Notes: generated by a model from the sequence alone, not told the origin. A DNA stretch of 51,679 nt from Planococcus citreus (GCF_003664125.1 NZ_RCCP01000010.1:1-51679); one strand, 5' to 3'. Numbered from the stretch's first letter, positions 9,287 to 21,136 are shown. Numbers and translations are program-made.

Positions 9287-10027
9287 ATGTTAACAGATGA
9301 CGAACGGCTGGATTATTTGCTGGCGGAGAACTTGCGCATCATCCAAAGCCCATCGGTATTTTCCTTTTCTTTGGACGCGGTGCTGTTGGCGCGTTTTGCC
9401 TATGTGCCGAAAAAGCGCGGCCGCATTGTCGATTTATGCACGGGCAATGGGGCGATTCCGTTGTTTTTGAGCGCTCGTACCGAATCAACGATCACGGGAG
9501 TTGAACTTCAGCCCCGCCTGGCTGGCATGGCGCGCCGCAGCATCGAATTCAACGGCCTCGACGGACAGATCGACATTATCGAAGGGGACGTGAAAGAAAT
9601 CCCTGCGCAGCTCGGCTACGAGAAATTCGATACGGTGACATGCAATCCGCCGTATTTCCCGGCGCATGACATGAGCGATAAAAATCTGAGTGAGCATATG
9701 GCGATTGCGCGCCACGAACTGCACCTGACATTGGACGAAGCGGTACGGTCGGCGAGCCAGTTATTGAAGCAAGGCGGCAAAGCGGCGTTTGTGCATCGTG
9801 CGGGAAGATTGATCGATATCATGGCGGCGATGCGCAACAATCGCTTGGAGCCAAAACGGATCCGGCTTGTCTACCCGAAAGCGGGCAAAGAAGCGAATAC
9901 TTTATTGATTGAAGGCATCAAGGACGGCAAACCGGATTTGAAAGTATTGCCGCCTTTGATCGTTTACGGAGACGACGGCGAATACACGGAAGAAGTGCGA
10001 GGTTTGCTGTATGGAAGTGAACAATGA
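9287..10027 (+). CDS. yabB: tRNA1(Val) adenine-37 N6-methyltransferase-like protein (YabB/TrmN6)
   Basis: A 246-residue class I SAM-dependent methyltransferase of the TrmN6/YfiC type, expected to methylate N6 of adenine 37 in a tRNA. The SAM-binding glycine motif [13 protein letters not shown] lies near residue 48, and the N6-adenine catalytic motif NPPYF near 121-125. The frame extends upstream to a GTG at 9248, but that start lies inside the terminator-like hairpin. AGGAGTG is seven bases before the ATG at 9287, and that start aligns with B. subtilis YabB. Its end overlaps yazA by 17 bases. Confidence 0.92.
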   Translation: MLTDDERLDYLLAENLRIIQSPSVFSFSLDAVLLARFAYVPKKRGRIVDLCTGNGAIPLFLSARTESTITGVELQPRLAGMARRSIEFNGLDGQIDIIEGDVKEIPAQLGYEKFDTVTCNPPYFPAHDMSDKNLSEHMAIARHELHLTLDEAVRSASQLLKQGGKAAFVHRAGRLIDIMAAMRNNRLEPKRIRLVYPKAGKEANTLLIEGIKDGKPDLKVLPPLIVYGDDGEYTEEVRGLLYGSEQ

Positions 10028-10283
10028 CCATTATTTCTACGTGCTTGAATGCGGAGATGGTTCGTATTATGCGGGATATACAAATGATTTAGAGAAACGC
10101 TTGGCCAAGCATGAAAGCGGGAAAGGCGCGAAATATACGCGCTCCCGCGGCCCGTTGACGCTCCTTTACCACGAAATGTACGAAACAAAGCCGGAAGCGA
10201 TGAAAGCGGAATACGCCTTCAAACAATTGAGCAAGGCGGAAAAAATCGCTTATATTCGAAATGGAAAGGCGGAGCGGACATGA
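10011..10283 (+). CDS. yazA: GIY-YIG nuclease-superfamily protein YazA
   Basis: A 90-residue protein consisting of one GIY-YIG domain (UPF0213). The first strand reads [16 protein letters not shown] (GSYYAGYT replacing the GIY...YIG pair), with the following arginine and a conserved glutamate in [10 protein letters not shown]. Cellular role is unknown; relatives are small DNA nucleases. It overlaps trmN6 by 17 bases and rsmI by four, so the three are translationally coupled, as in B. subtilis (yabB-yazA-yabC). Confidence 0.93.
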   Translation: MEVNNDHYFYVLECGDGSYYAGYTNDLEKRLAKHESGKGAKYTRSRGPLTLLYHEMYETKPEAMKAEYAFKQLSKAEKIAYIRNGKAERT

Positions 10284-11152
10284 AATCACAGAAGAGTTTC
10301 AGCGGCGAACAAACGACGCTTTATTTAGTGGCGACACCGATCGGAAATTTGGAAGACATGACGGTGCGTGCGCTGCGGCTGTTAAAAGAAGTGGACGTCA
10401 TTGCAGCGGAAGATACGCGCAACACCAAGAAGCTTTGCAATTATTTTTCCATTGACACCCCGCTAGTCAGCTATCATGAACACAACCAGGACAGCGGGGG
10501 AGAGAAAATCCTTCGCTATTTGGCGGAAGGCAAGTCGGTTGCACTGGTCAGCGATGCCGGCATGCCGTGCATTTCCGATCCAGGGGAGGACATCGTGAAA
10601 AAAGCGGTCGAGTCAGGCTATCCGGTCGTCCCGGTGCCGGGTGCAAATGCAGCACTCAGCGCATTGATCGCTTCTGGCATCACTCCGCAGCCGTTCTTGT
10701 TTTACGGGTTCCTATCGCGCAATAAGAAAGCGCGTCAGGCGGAACTCGAAAAATTGAGCCAGAAAGAAGAAACGCTGCTGTTTTACGAAGCACCGCATCG
10801 TTTGAAAGATAGTTTGAAAAACCTGATGGCGGTGTTCGGCGGCGAGCGCCGGATTGTATTGGCCAGGGAAGTGACCAAAAAATTCGAGGAATTTCTACGC
10901 GGAAACTTAGAAGAAGCCGTCGCTTGGGCGGAGTCTAATGAAATCCGCGGCGAATTCTGCTTAGTGGTTGAAGGCAATTTGGAGCCCGACGTGCTGGAAG
11001 TGGATGAGTGGTGGAAAGAACTGACATACGTGCAGCACGTCACTCAGTTAATGGAACAAAAACAAATTTCTTCAAAAGAAGCGATCAAGGAAGCAGCGAA
11101 AGCGCGAGGCCTTCCAAAGCGTGATGTATACGAAGCATTCCATAAAGACTGA
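10280..11152 (+). CDS. rsmI: 16S rRNA (cytidine-1402 2'-O) methyltransferase RsmI
   Basis: A 290-residue SAM methyltransferase of the tetrapyrrole-methylase fold that 2'-O-methylates C1402 in the 16S decoding centre. Family motifs are clear: LVATPIGNLEDMTVRAL (about 15-31), EDTRNTKKL, VSDAGMPCISDPG (about 91-103) and PVPGANAAL. The C-terminal helical segment ISSKEAIKEAAKARGLPKR is the usual RsmI tail. The start overlaps the yazA stop (ATGA). A bidirectional terminator follows, shared with abrB on the opposite strand. Confidence 0.96.
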   Translation: MKSQKSFSGEQTTLYLVATPIGNLEDMTVRALRLLKEVDVIAAEDTRNTKKLCNYFSIDTPLVSYHEHNQDSGGEKILRYLAEGKSVALVSDAGMPCISDPGEDIVKKAVESGYPVVPVPGANAALSALIASGITPQPFLFYGFLSRNKKARQAELEKLSQKEETLLFYEAPHRLKDSLKNLMAVFGGERRIVLAREVTKKFEEFLRGNLEEAVAWAESNEIRGEFCLVVEGNLEPDVLEVDEWWKELTYVQHVTQLMEQKQISSKEAIKEAAKARGLPKRDVYEAFHKD

Positions 11153-11162
11153 ATCGAGCCCA

Positions 11163-11203
11163 TAAAAAAAAGCCGGTGTGCATAGGCACGCCGGTTTTTT
11201 ATT
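11163..11203. terminator. Bidirectional terminator, rsmI and abrB
   Basis: GCCGGTGTGC pairs with GCACGCCGG (loop ATAG). It is flanked by an A-run on the left and six T on the right, so it can stop converging transcripts from both strands. Confidence 0.9.
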
Positions 11204-11477
11204 TCTTCAAATTGCTTTGGATTTCTTTGACAAGCTGCTCCGCGCCTTCTGGGCTGAGGATCAATTTGCCGCCAACTAATTGCATGTTCTCATCGGAAAC
11301 TTCACCAGTTACCGCACATGTCATATTTGGCATATATTTTTTCAAGATAATTTTGTCGTCGTCGACATAAATCTCCAACGCATCTTTCTCTGCGATTCCT
11401 AGCGTACGGCGCAATTCAATCGGAATAACTACGCGGCCCAGTTCATCCACTTTACGTACAATACCAGTCGATTTCAT
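11199..11477 (-). CDS. abrB: Transition-state regulator AbrB
   Basis: A 92-residue AbrB whose N-terminal DNA-binding half (MKSTGIVRKVDELGRVVIPI...) is almost identical to B. subtilis AbrB, with the swapped-hairpin fold and the arginines of RKVDELGRVV and ELRRTLG. In Bacillus it represses many post-exponential genes, including spoVG and itself, and is controlled by Spo0A and AbbA. Two in-frame ATGs occur (11483 and 11477); the AAAGGGG site is nine bases from the second but only three from the first, so 11477 is preferred. B. subtilis AbrB is also listed with the longer start. It lies divergent from metG, as in Bacillus. Confidence 0.95.
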   Translation of the reverse strand: MKSTGIVRKVDELGRVVIPIELRRTLGIAEKDALEIYVDDDKIILKKYMPNMTCAVTGEVSDENMQLVGGKLILSPEGAEQLVKEIQSNLKK

Positions 11478-11547
11478 AATCATTAGCCCCTTTCAATTTT
11501 AGCGGCAGAATTCGTCAAAATTCGACATTTACCACTTCTTGTCATAA

Positions 11548-11576
11548 ATCATACCAAGTAATGTCAATTAGGTCAA
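11548..11576 (-). promoter_or_regulatory. Sigma-A promoter of abrB
   Basis: Read on the minus strand, TTGACC (11576-11571) and TATGAT (11553-11548) are 17 bases apart. The surrounding region is very AT-rich, as expected for AbrB autorepression, although no defined operator can be read. Confidence 0.75.
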
Positions 11577-11724
11577 TAAAAAACTATGGATTTCATAATA
11601 AATTTTGGGTTATTGAGGCAAATACCCATTATTTCGTTATTTTTTTGCCAATTATTTTCCTGTAACCCCATTTTGGGAGGAAGCTCCAATTCTGGAACTC
11701 GGCTTTTTCTTGCAGGAGGAAACA

Positions 11725-13748
<2,024 letters not shown>

Positions 13749-13759
13749 ATATTCATGTG

Positions 13760-13791
13760 ACAGCCTGCTCAGTTGAGTAGGCTGTTTTTTT
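13760..13791 (+). terminator. Terminator after metG
   Basis: ACAGCCTGCTC pairs with GAGTAGGCTGT (loop AGTT) and runs into seven T. Confidence 0.9.
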
Positions 13792-13941
13792 ACGTTTAAG
13801 GACTTAATGACTATGAAAACAGCTAAAAATGATGAAATGACTTCAAAACATCATGTTTTGTAATCCAAATGTAATATGGCTGTGAAGAAAGAAATGGCCT
13901 CAACCCGTACAATGTAACCTATGTGAAGGAGACTGATGAAG

Positions 13942-14709
13942 ATGTATATCGATACCCATGTTCATTTAAACGCCGATCAATACGACGAAGATTTGCAGGA
14001 AGTCATTGATCGCGCGCTAAACAGCAAGGTGGAGAAAATGGTCGTCATCGGTTTTGACCGGAAAACGATCAAACGCGCCATTGAATTGGTTGAGCAATAT
14101 GACTTTATCTATGCCGTCGTCGGCTGGCATCCTGTCGATGCGATCGATTGCACGGACGAAGACCTCGAATGGATCGAACAATTGGCCGCACACGAAAAAG
14201 TAGTCGGCATTGGCGAAACCGGCCTCGATTACCATTGGGATAAATCACCGAGAGATATCCAACAACAAATATTCCGCAAGCAGATCCAACTCGCGAAACG
14301 CGTCAAGTTGCCAATCATCATCCATAACCGGGAAGCGACAGAAGACGTGCTGACAATCTTGCGCGAGGAAGATGCACAAGAAGTCGGCGGTGTCATGCAT
14401 TGCTTCGGCGGCAGCGTCGAAACGGCGCAAGAGAGTATCAAAATGAATTTCATGATTTCACTCGGTGGGCCGGTAACATTCAAAAACGCCAAAAAGCCGA
14501 AAGAAGTGGCTGCTGAAATTCCACTGGAACATTTGATGATCGAAACCGACGCCCCTTATCTCGCACCGCATCCTTACCGCGGCAAGCGCAATGAACCTTC
14601 CTACGTGCCACTCGTGGCGGAAGAGATCGCCCGTTTGAAAGAACTGCCGGTCGAAACGGTAGCGGAAGCCACAACTGAAAATGCAAAACGATTCTACAAA
14701 TTATCATAA
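13942..14709 (+). CDS. yabD: TatD-family metal-dependent hydrolase / DNase (YabD)
   Basis: A 255-residue TatD-family TIM-barrel hydrolase. Metal ligands are visible: DTHVHL at the N terminus, the glutamate of GIGETGLDYHW (about 92-102), HNRE (about 128), MHCF (about 153) and ETDAPYL with PHPYRGKRNEP near residue 205. Relatives are 3'-5' exonucleases or deoxyribonucleases, but the substrate of YabD is not established. An upstream ATG at 13936 is only four bases from AAGGAGA, while the ATG at 13942 is nine bases away and gives the B. subtilis length of 255. The gene sits between metG and yabE as in Bacillus. Confidence 0.93.
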   Translation: MYIDTHVHLNADQYDEDLQEVIDRALNSKVEKMVVIGFDRKTIKRAIELVEQYDFIYAVVGWHPVDAIDCTDEDLEWIEQLAAHEKVVGIGETGLDYHWDKSPRDIQQQIFRKQIQLAKRVKLPIIIHNREATEDVLTILREEDAQEVGGVMHCFGGSVETAQESIKMNFMISLGGPVTFKNAKKPKEVAAEIPLEHLMIETDAPYLAPHPYRGKRNEPSYVPLVAEEIARLKELPVETVAEATTENAKRFYKLS

Positions 14710-14737
14710 ATGCTGGTTAATTAAGAAAACATATGCG

Positions 14738-14766
14738 TTGACACGGAAGTGGGACGCGCCTATAAT
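14738..14766 (+). promoter_or_regulatory. Consensus sigma-A promoter of yabE
   Basis: TTGACA (14738-14743) and TATAAT (14761-14766) are 17 bases apart, a perfect match to consensus. Transcription would start about 20 bases before the yabE start codon. In B. subtilis yabE is also subject to an antisense RNA; no antisense promoter was identified here. Confidence 0.92.
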
Positions 14767-14795
14767 CACTCAGGTGTACAAAGGAGGAGTTATTT

Positions 14796-16163
14796 TTGAC
14801 AAAAAAGGCAAATAATACCAACAACAATAAATCATTTAAAGGGAAGTCGGTCGCGATCAGCATTGCAACGGTTCTGTTGTTCGCAGCTGTATTGGCTTTC
14901 GCAATTTTCGAAGGCACTAAAAATACGGTGACAATTACAGCGAACGGGGAAACCGAAGAAATCCGCACCCACGCTGAAACGGTTGGCGATGTATTGGACG
15001 AAAAGGCGATTGAAGTCGGGAAAGACGATTTCCTCAGCCATTCAGCCGATACGAAGATCGAAGGCGATGCCGCGATCGAATGGGATGAAGCTGAACAATA
15101 CGCAGTAACAGTTGACGGAGAAACCCGTTCAGCGCGGACGACTGAGAACACCGTTGCCGCTATTTTGGAAAAAGCGGAAATTGAAGTAACAAAGCACGAC
15201 AAAGTTAGTCCTGCATTAGATGAGACTGTCGATGAAGATACAATGATCGACGTAGAGAAAGCGTATGAAGTAACCATCGTGGATGGCGGAAAAGACAAAA
15301 AAGTCTGGTCCACTTCGACTACGGTCGCTGACTTTTTAAAACAGCATAGTGTTGAACTAAGCAAACTTGACCGTGTAGAACAGGATATGGATGAACTCGT
15401 TCTTCCTAACTCGAAAGTCGAGGTCGTGCGTGTAGAAAAAGTCACCGATGTAGTGGAAGACGCTGTGAAGTATGCAGTGGAAACGAGAAAAGATTCTTCC
15501 CTTTTGAAAGGCAGCGAAAAGCTTGTCCAAAAAGGGCAGAACGGATTGGTTAAGAAAACTTACGAAGTCGTGAAAGAAAACGGCAAAGAAGTAAAACGTG
15601 AATTGAAAAAAGAAAAAGTCGTCAAAGAACCGAAACAGCAGATCTTGGCTGTCGGCACGAAAACAGTCGTAGCGAGCGTTTCGCGCGGCACAGCGAAAAA
15701 AGAAACAGTTGCGCCTAAACAGGCATCAGCGAAACAAGAAGCGGCGCCAGTGAAAAAAGCTTCGGCACCGGCGAAGAAAGCTGCAGCTCCAAAAGCGGTA
15801 GCAAAAGCTCCTGCAAAAGCGAAAGCCGCACCACAGCCAGCGAAAAAAGAAGCTGCTTCTGAACCTACAGGCGGCAAAGAATTTTATGTCTCGGCAACAG
15901 CTTACACGGCTAGCTGCACAGGCTGCTCTGGCATTACGGCAACGGGCATCAACTTGAAAGCGAACCCGGGCCTTAAAGTGATCGCAGTTGACCCAAGCGT
16001 CATTCCGCTAGGTTCAAAAGTGTGGGTAGAAGGCTACGGCAATGCCATTGCAGGCGATACAGGCGGCGCGATCAAAGGCAACAAGATCGATTTGTTCATG
16101 CCGAACCGTTCCGATGCCATCGCATTCGGGCGCAAGCAAGTGAAAGTTAAAATCCTCAACTAA
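14796..16163 (+). CDS. yabE: YabE-like cell-wall protein: DUF348 repeats, G5 and 3D domains
   Basis: A 455-residue membrane-anchored or exported cell-wall protein related to RpfB (resuscitation factor) and probably a murein lytic transglycosylase. A single N-terminal membrane segment (about 19-38) is followed by three DUF348 ubiquitin-like repeats (about 43-90, 100-146, 155-200), a G5 domain (about 215-295), a low-complexity linker rich in Ala, Lys and Pro (about 300-355), and the C-terminal 3D domain (about 374-455) with aspartates in AVDPSVIPLG, AGDTGGAIKGN and IDLF. The start is TTG at 14796 with AAGGAGGAG six bases away. The Ala-Lys-Pro linker is a region where length probably varies between strains. 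Confidence 0.9.
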   Translation: MTKKANNTNNNKSFKGKSVAISIATVLLFAAVLAFAIFEGTKNTVTITANGETEEIRTHAETVGDVLDEKAIEVGKDDFLSHSADTKIEGDAAIEWDEAEQYAVTVDGETRSARTTENTVAAILEKAEIEVTKHDKVSPALDETVDEDTMIDVEKAYEVTIVDGGKDKKVWSTSTTVADFLKQHSVELSKLDRVEQDMDELVLPNSKVEVVRVEKVTDVVEDAVKYAVETRKDSSLLKGSEKLVQKGQNGLVKKTYEVVKENGKEVKRELKKEKVVKEPKQQILAVGTKTVVASVSRGTAKKETVAPKQASAKQEAAPVKKASAPAKKAAAPKAVAKAPAKAKAAPQPAKKEAASEPTGGKEFYVSATAYTASCTGCSGITATGINLKANPGLKVIAVDPSVIPLGSKVWVEGYGNAIAGDTGGAIKGNKIDLFMPNRSDAIAFGRKQVKVKILN

Positions 16164-16188
16164 TCGAATACAGTATTATATAGAAGGA

Positions 16189-16220
16189 AAAGCTTTCCCG
16201 AAGTGTCGGGAAAGCTTTTT
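16189..16220 (+). terminator. Terminator after yabE
   Basis: AAAGCTTTCCCG pairs perfectly with CGGGAAAGCTTT (loop AAGTGT) and is followed by a T-run. Confidence 0.92.
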
Positions 16221-16278
16221 ACATGTTTGCCGGAAGCGCGGTAAACTGGATGAGATCTGCAGAAACGAGGGATAGGCC

Positions 16279-17714
<1,436 letters not shown>

Positions 17715-17718
17715 ACCG

Positions 17719-17758
17719 TGAAACTGTAACAGTTTTGGCACAGTTTTTTTCGGAACTA
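17719..17758 (+). terminator. Possible weak terminator after rsmA
   Basis: AAACTGT and ACAGTTT can pair around a loop containing another CAGTTTT copy, followed by a seven-T run. The stem is short and AT-rich, so termination may be partial. Confidence 0.4.
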
Positions 17759-17780
17759 GAATATTTCGGATAAATAACTG

Positions 17781-17849
17781 TTGCAATTCCTGAAAAGCAT
17801 TGGTAAAATTAAAAATTTATTTGACTCCGCGGTCATTTTATGCTAGACT
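17781..17849 (+). promoter_or_regulatory. Tandem sigma-A promoters of veg
   Basis: Two promoters can be read. The first is TTGCAA (17781-17786) and TAAAAT (17804-17809), 17 bases apart. The second is TTGACT (17821-17826) and TAGACT (17844-17849), 17 bases apart. The B. subtilis veg promoter is one of the strongest known, so a double promoter here fits. Confidence 0.65.
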
Positions 17850-17875
17850 TTAGACTATAGTGAGGTGTAGACAAA

Positions 17876-18139
17876 ATGCCCAAAACTTTGGCGGAGATTA
17901 AAAAGTCATTAGACCTGCATTTAGGGAAAAGGTTGCTGTTAAAAGCAAACGGAGGTCGCAAAAAGACGGTAGAACGTGCCGGAATTCTGCGTGAAACCTA
18001 TCACTCCGTGTTCGTGATTGAATTGGATCAAGATGAACATGCATTTGAACGTGTATCTTATAGCTACGCGGACATCTTAACTGAAGCAGTGGAAATCACT
18101 GTCTTTGAAGGAACAGAAGACGCACTAGTCGTTAAATAA
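17876..18139 (+). CDS. veg: Veg protein
   Basis: An 87-residue Veg protein, closely matching the B. subtilis product of 86 residues ([13 protein letters not shown]..., [36 protein letters not shown]). In B. subtilis Veg stimulates biofilm-matrix gene expression through the SinR pathway, directly or indirectly; the molecular function is not settled. TGAGGTG precedes the ATG. It is monocistronic, with two promoters and its own terminator. The sspF gene that follows it in spore formers is absent. Confidence 0.95.
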   Translation: MPKTLAEIKKSLDLHLGKRLLLKANGGRKKTVERAGILRETYHSVFVIELDQDEHAFERVSYSYADILTEAVEITVFEGTEDALVVK

Positions 18140-18166
18140 TTGAACTCTATTTCATACTTACTTTAC

Positions 18167-18204
18167 AACCCGCTTCGGTGATTTCGCCGGAAGCGGGTTT
18201 TTTC
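18167..18204 (+). terminator. Terminator after veg
   Basis: AACCCGCTTC pairs with GAAGCGGGTT and ends in a six-T run. Confidence 0.92.
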
Positions 18205-18279
18205 TATTGTTCCGGTTCTTCGGAAGCCATGCGTCTGTGTTAAAATAGTTTTCATCAGAACAGAAAAGGAGGCAGTGGA

Positions 18280-19143
18280 ATGCTCTATATAAAAGCGCCT
18301 GCCAAAATCAATTTGACGCTGGATGTCTTGTATAAGCGTCCGGATAACTACCACGAAATCGAAATGATCATGACCACCGTCGACTTGGCGGACCGGATCG
18401 GCCTGCAAGGAACAGCGAAAGGCATACATATCCAGTCAGCGGACCGCTTCGTGCCGAATGACTCGCGCAATCTGGCATACCAGGCTGCGCAATTGATCAA
18501 AGATACATTCAATATCAAGACAGGCGTCATCATCTCGCTCGATAAGCAAATCCCGGTAGCTGCGGGACTTGCCGGCGGCAGCAGCGACGCAGCGGCCACC
18601 TTGAAAGGGCTCAACCAGCTATGGCAATTGAATCTGTCGCTCGATGAGCTGGCAGAACTGGGCGCGAAAATCGGCTCTGACGTATCATTTTGCGTATACG
18701 GCGGCACAGCGCTCGCGACTGGGCGCGGCGAGGTCATCGAAGAACTGCCGGCGCCTCCGCATTGCTGGGTCATCCTCGCCAAACCATCGCTCGGCGTTTC
18801 GACAGCGGATGTATACGGAGCATTCAATCCAGACAAAGCGGATCATCCGGATACGCAAGCGATGATCGCAGCACTCCGTGAAGGGGATTACGAAGCGATG
18901 TGCGCTAATCTCGGCAATGCGCTCGAGAGCGTCACGATGAACCTCCACCCCGAAGTTGGGCAGATCAAGGAGCAAATGATCAAATTCGGTGCCGATGCGG
19001 TGCTCATGAGCGGCAGCGGTCCGACCGTTTTCGGCCTGGTCAACCAGGAAGCGCGCATTCCGCGCATCTACAACGGCTTGCGCGGCTTCTGTTCCGAAGT
19101 ATATGCGGTGCGCTTGCTTGGCGACCGGGAGCCTCTTGCTTAA
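18280..19143 (+). CDS. ispE: 4-diphosphocytidyl-2-C-methyl-D-erythritol kinase
   Basis: A 287-residue GHMP-family kinase that phosphorylates CDP-methylerythritol in the MEP pathway to isoprenoids. The signatures [13 protein letters not shown] (residues 4-16) and the ATP-binding glycine loop [16 protein letters not shown] (about 90-105) are present, and the C-terminal GHMP motif SGSGPTVFG lies near 246-254. AAAGGAGG precedes the ATG. It lies upstream of purR as in Bacillus. Confidence 0.96.
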   Translation: MLYIKAPAKINLTLDVLYKRPDNYHEIEMIMTTVDLADRIGLQGTAKGIHIQSADRFVPNDSRNLAYQAAQLIKDTFNIKTGVIISLDKQIPVAAGLAGGSSDAAATLKGLNQLWQLNLSLDELAELGAKIGSDVSFCVYGGTALATGRGEVIEELPAPPHCWVILAKPSLGVSTADVYGAFNPDKADHPDTQAMIAALREGDYEAMCANLGNALESVTMNLHPEVGQIKEQMIKFGADAVLMSGSGPTVFGLVNQEARIPRIYNGLRGFCSEVYAVRLLGDREPLA

Positions 19144-19186
19144 ATACGTATATTTATGGTAAGTTTTCATTAGAATATTCGTGTTT
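19142..19186. promoter_or_regulatory. Candidate PurBox pair upstream of purR
   Basis: Two inverted sequences resemble the PurR operator AWWWCCGAACWWT: AAATACGTATATT on the plus strand (19142-19154) and AAACACGAATATT on the minus strand (19186-19174), each matching about 10 of 13 positions. With one flanking base on each side the gap is 17 bases, as in known PurBox pairs. This suggests PurR autoregulation, but both boxes are imperfect. Confidence 0.45.
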
Positions 19187-19200
19187 AGGAGAGGGTAGTA

Positions 19201-20025
19201 GTGAAATGGAAGCGCAGTGAACGCTTGGTCGACATGACGCATTATCTATTGGAACATCCGCATCAATTGATTCCGTTGACATATTTTTCGGATCTGTATC
19301 AGTCAGCGAAATCTTCGATCAGCGAGGACCTAGGCATCGTCAAGGAAACCTTTGAAGAAAAAGGCATCGGCCTGTTGATGACCGTGCCAGGTGCTTCGGG
19401 CGGCGTCAAATATGTACCGAAGATGAAAGATGCCGAGATTCGTCAAGTCATGGACGGATTGATTACGGAATTGAGCCAATCGGACCGGCTATTGCCGGGC
19501 GGTTATTTGTATATGACCGATGTGCTCGGCAACCCCCAAATGATGAACCGCGTCGGTAAAGTGTTTGCCAGCGCATTTGCAGGCGAGAAAATCGATGCCA
19601 TCATGACAGTCGCGACAAAAGGCATCCCAATTGCCCAAGCCATCGCGCGCCACTTGAATGTACCGGTCGTCATCGTCCGCCGCGACAGCAAAGTGACAGA
19701 AGGCTCCACAGTCAGCATCAATTACGTCTCGGGTTCCACGCGCCGCATCCAGACGATGGTGTTATCCAAACGCAGCATGAAGAGCGGCCAGCGCGTGCTC
19801 ATCACCGACGATTTCATGAAAGTCGGGGGCACGATGAACGGCATGAAGAACTTATTGGAAGAATTCGATTGCACATTGGCCGGTGTTGCGGTGCTCGTGG
19901 AAGCGGAGCATGCAGACGAACGCCTCGTGGAAAAATATCTCTCCCTCGTCAAATTGGACGAAGTCAGCGAAAAAGACCGGACCATTACATTGAGAGCCGG
20001 AAATTATTTTGAAGGAGCGGATTAA
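19201..20025 (+). CDS. purR: Purine operon repressor PurR
   Basis: A 274-residue PurR of the Gram-positive type. The winged-helix domain occupies about residues 1-74, and a phosphoribosyltransferase-like domain follows with the PRPP loop [17 protein letters not shown] (about 199-215). It represses purine synthesis and transport genes, and PRPP (in competition with ppGpp) releases it from DNA. The start is GTG at 19201 with AGGAGAGG upstream. It is followed after one base by ridA, forming the conserved purR-yabJ pair. A possible PurBox pair lies just upstream. Confidence 0.96.
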   Translation: MKWKRSERLVDMTHYLLEHPHQLIPLTYFSDLYQSAKSSISEDLGIVKETFEEKGIGLLMTVPGASGGVKYVPKMKDAEIRQVMDGLITELSQSDRLLPGGYLYMTDVLGNPQMMNRVGKVFASAFAGEKIDAIMTVATKGIPIAQAIARHLNVPVVIVRRDSKVTEGSTVSINYVSGSTRRIQTMVLSKRSMKSGQRVLITDDFMKVGGTMNGMKNLLEEFDCTLAGVAVLVEAEHADERLVEKYLSLVKLDEVSEKDRTITLRAGNYFEGAD

Positions 20026-20026
20026 T

Positions 20027-20404
20027 ATGAAATACGTAGCGACAGATAAAGCAGCAGCGGCGATCGGGCCGTATTCCCAAGGCGTCATTTCAGACGATAT
20101 GTTCTATAGCTCGGGGCAGATCCCGTTGAAAGCAGATGGAGAGCTCGCACAAGGCGGCATTGCGGAACAAACGCATCAAGTGTTCGCCAATCTTCAGGCT
20201 GTCTTGGAAGAAGCGGGATCGTCGCTTCAGCATGTCATCAAGACGACTGTGTTCATCAAAGACATGAACGATTTTGCGGAACTGAACTCTATTTATGCTT
20301 CTTATTTCGGCGAGCATAAGCCAGCGCGCTCCACAGTCGAAGTGGCACGCCTGCCAAAAGATGTGAAAGTAGAAATTGAAGTCATTGCGAAAGTTGCACA
20401 ATAA
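20027..20404 (+). CDS. ridA: RidA-family enamine/imine deaminase (YabJ)
   Basis: A 125-residue RidA/YjgF trimeric enzyme that hydrolyses reactive enamines and imines such as 2-aminoacrylate made by PLP enzymes. The block IGPYSQGVI, the substrate arginine in [13 protein letters not shown] (about 100-112) and the C-terminal EIEVIAKV are typical. A TTG start six codons upstream is in frame, but AAGGAG is placed for the ATG at 20027, giving the same length as B. subtilis YabJ. It is cotranscribed with purR. Confidence 0.95.
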   Translation: MKYVATDKAAAAIGPYSQGVISDDMFYSSGQIPLKADGELAQGGIAEQTHQVFANLQAVLEEAGSSLQHVIKTTVFIKDMNDFAELNSIYASYFGEHKPARSTVEVARLPKDVKVEIEVIAKVAQ

Positions 20405-20426
20405 AACCACCTTTTGGGTGGTTTTT
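20403..20426 (+). terminator. Terminator after ridA
   Basis: AAAACCACC pairs with GGTGGTTTT, with T-rich 3' flank. It overlaps the ridA stop codon. Confidence 0.85.
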
Positions 20427-20476
20427 GTTTTATTTTCATTTATTAAGTAAATTTTCTAATAAATTCTGTAATTTTT

Positions 20477-20505
20477 GAAGGAATTTAGTCCTCTCTCCCG
20501 AATAC
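20477..20505 (+). promoter_or_regulatory. Sigma-H-like promoter of spoVG
   Basis: GAAGGAATT (20477-20485) fits the sigma-H -35 consensus RnAGGAwWW. After 11 bases, CCCGAATAC (20497-20505) fits RnnGAATww at the GAAT core, though its first and last bases deviate. An AT-rich tract of about 50 bases lies just upstream, where AbrB binds in B. subtilis. B. subtilis spoVG is the classical sigma-H and AbrB target. Confidence 0.6.
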
Positions 20506-20552
20506 AAATAAAAGCGCCAAAAAATTACAGCAAGAGAAGGGGAGATTTGAGA

Positions 20553-20837
20553 ATGGAAGTAACTGATGTAAGATTGCGCCGCGTTCAGACTGACGGACGC
20601 ATGCGGGCAATCGCTTCAATCACGCTCGACAATGAATTCGTGGTACACGACATTCGTGTCATCGACGGCAACGACGGGTTATTTGTCGCCATGCCGAGCA
20701 AGCGGACGCCGGACGGGGAGTTCCGCGACATTGCACATCCGATCAATTCTGGCACCCGCAATAAATTGCAGGAAGCCGTGCTTGTTGCCTATGAACAAAG
20801 TGAAGAGCAGGCAGTTCTAGAGAATGCTGGCATCTGA
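20553..20837 (+). CDS. spoVG: SpoVG RNA/DNA-binding regulator
   Basis: A 94-residue SpoVG, highly conserved through most of its length ([40 protein letters not shown]). In Bacillus it is named for a late sporulation and septation phenotype, but homologues in Staphylococcus and Listeria are global nucleic-acid-binding regulators, so keeping it in a non-sporulator is not unusual. An open frame extends to 20475 but has no ribosome site; AAGGGGAG fits the ATG at 20553. It is a single-gene unit with its own terminator. Confidence 0.96.
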   Translation: MEVTDVRLRRVQTDGRMRAIASITLDNEFVVHDIRVIDGNDGLFVAMPSKRTPDGEFRDIAHPINSGTRNKLQEAVLVAYEQSEEQAVLENAGI

Positions 20838-20843
20838 TACGTC

Positions 20844-20878
20844 AAAGAACCTTCCACTTCAAGAGAAGGTTCTTTTTT
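20844..20878 (+). terminator. Terminator after spoVG
   Basis: AAAGAACCTTC pairs with GAAGGTTCTTT (10-base loop) and runs into six T. Confidence 0.92.
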
Positions 20879-21136
20879 ATGGGTAAAATTCCATCGATAA
20901 GAAATCCCTCTCGTACCAGTCTTGCTCAGAAGGTGAAAAAGCGCGCAATTGCGCTCGCTTCGGGCTTTGTCATGGGATTGTCATGTCCTGTAACCTTGAA
21001 AATCAAGGGTTTTTCAGCTATAGTCAATAAGGAAACGTGAAAGTGGCATTTTTTTGCCTAGACTAGGTAGCCCTTTCGCCAGACAATCATTTTTCAGTTA
21101 ATCAGTTTAAATACAGGAAACGGAGGGATTCGACCA
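20879..21136. other. spoVG-glmU intergenic region and glmU leader
   Basis: About 260 bases without a gene. It contains an inverted repeat at 20940-20955 (AGCGC ... GCGCT around a CGCAATTGCG palindrome), possibly a decayed intergenic repeat. The glmU promoter follows at 20996-21024, then a leader of about 105 bases. No glmS-type ribozyme or other known riboswitch was recognised in the leader. Confidence 0.5.
20996..21024 (+). promoter_or_regulatory. Sigma-A promoter of the glmU-prs operon
   Basis: TTGAAA (20996-21001) and TATAGT (21019-21024) are 17 bases apart. The start would leave a leader of roughly 105 bases before glmU. The -35 overlaps a small CCTTGA/TCAAGG stem. Confidence 0.7.

Noticed and set aside
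15690..15870. Lys/Ala/Pro repeats in yabE as a possible CRISPR-like or tandem DNA repeat
   Set aside because: The repeats are irregular codon-level repeats of a flexible protein linker between the G5 and 3D domains, in frame throughout, with no constant spacer pattern.
17760..17775. PurBox-like sequence (ATTTCGGATAAAT) upstream of veg
   Set aside because: It is a single box without a partner at the required spacing, and veg has no known link to purine control, so chance is more likely.
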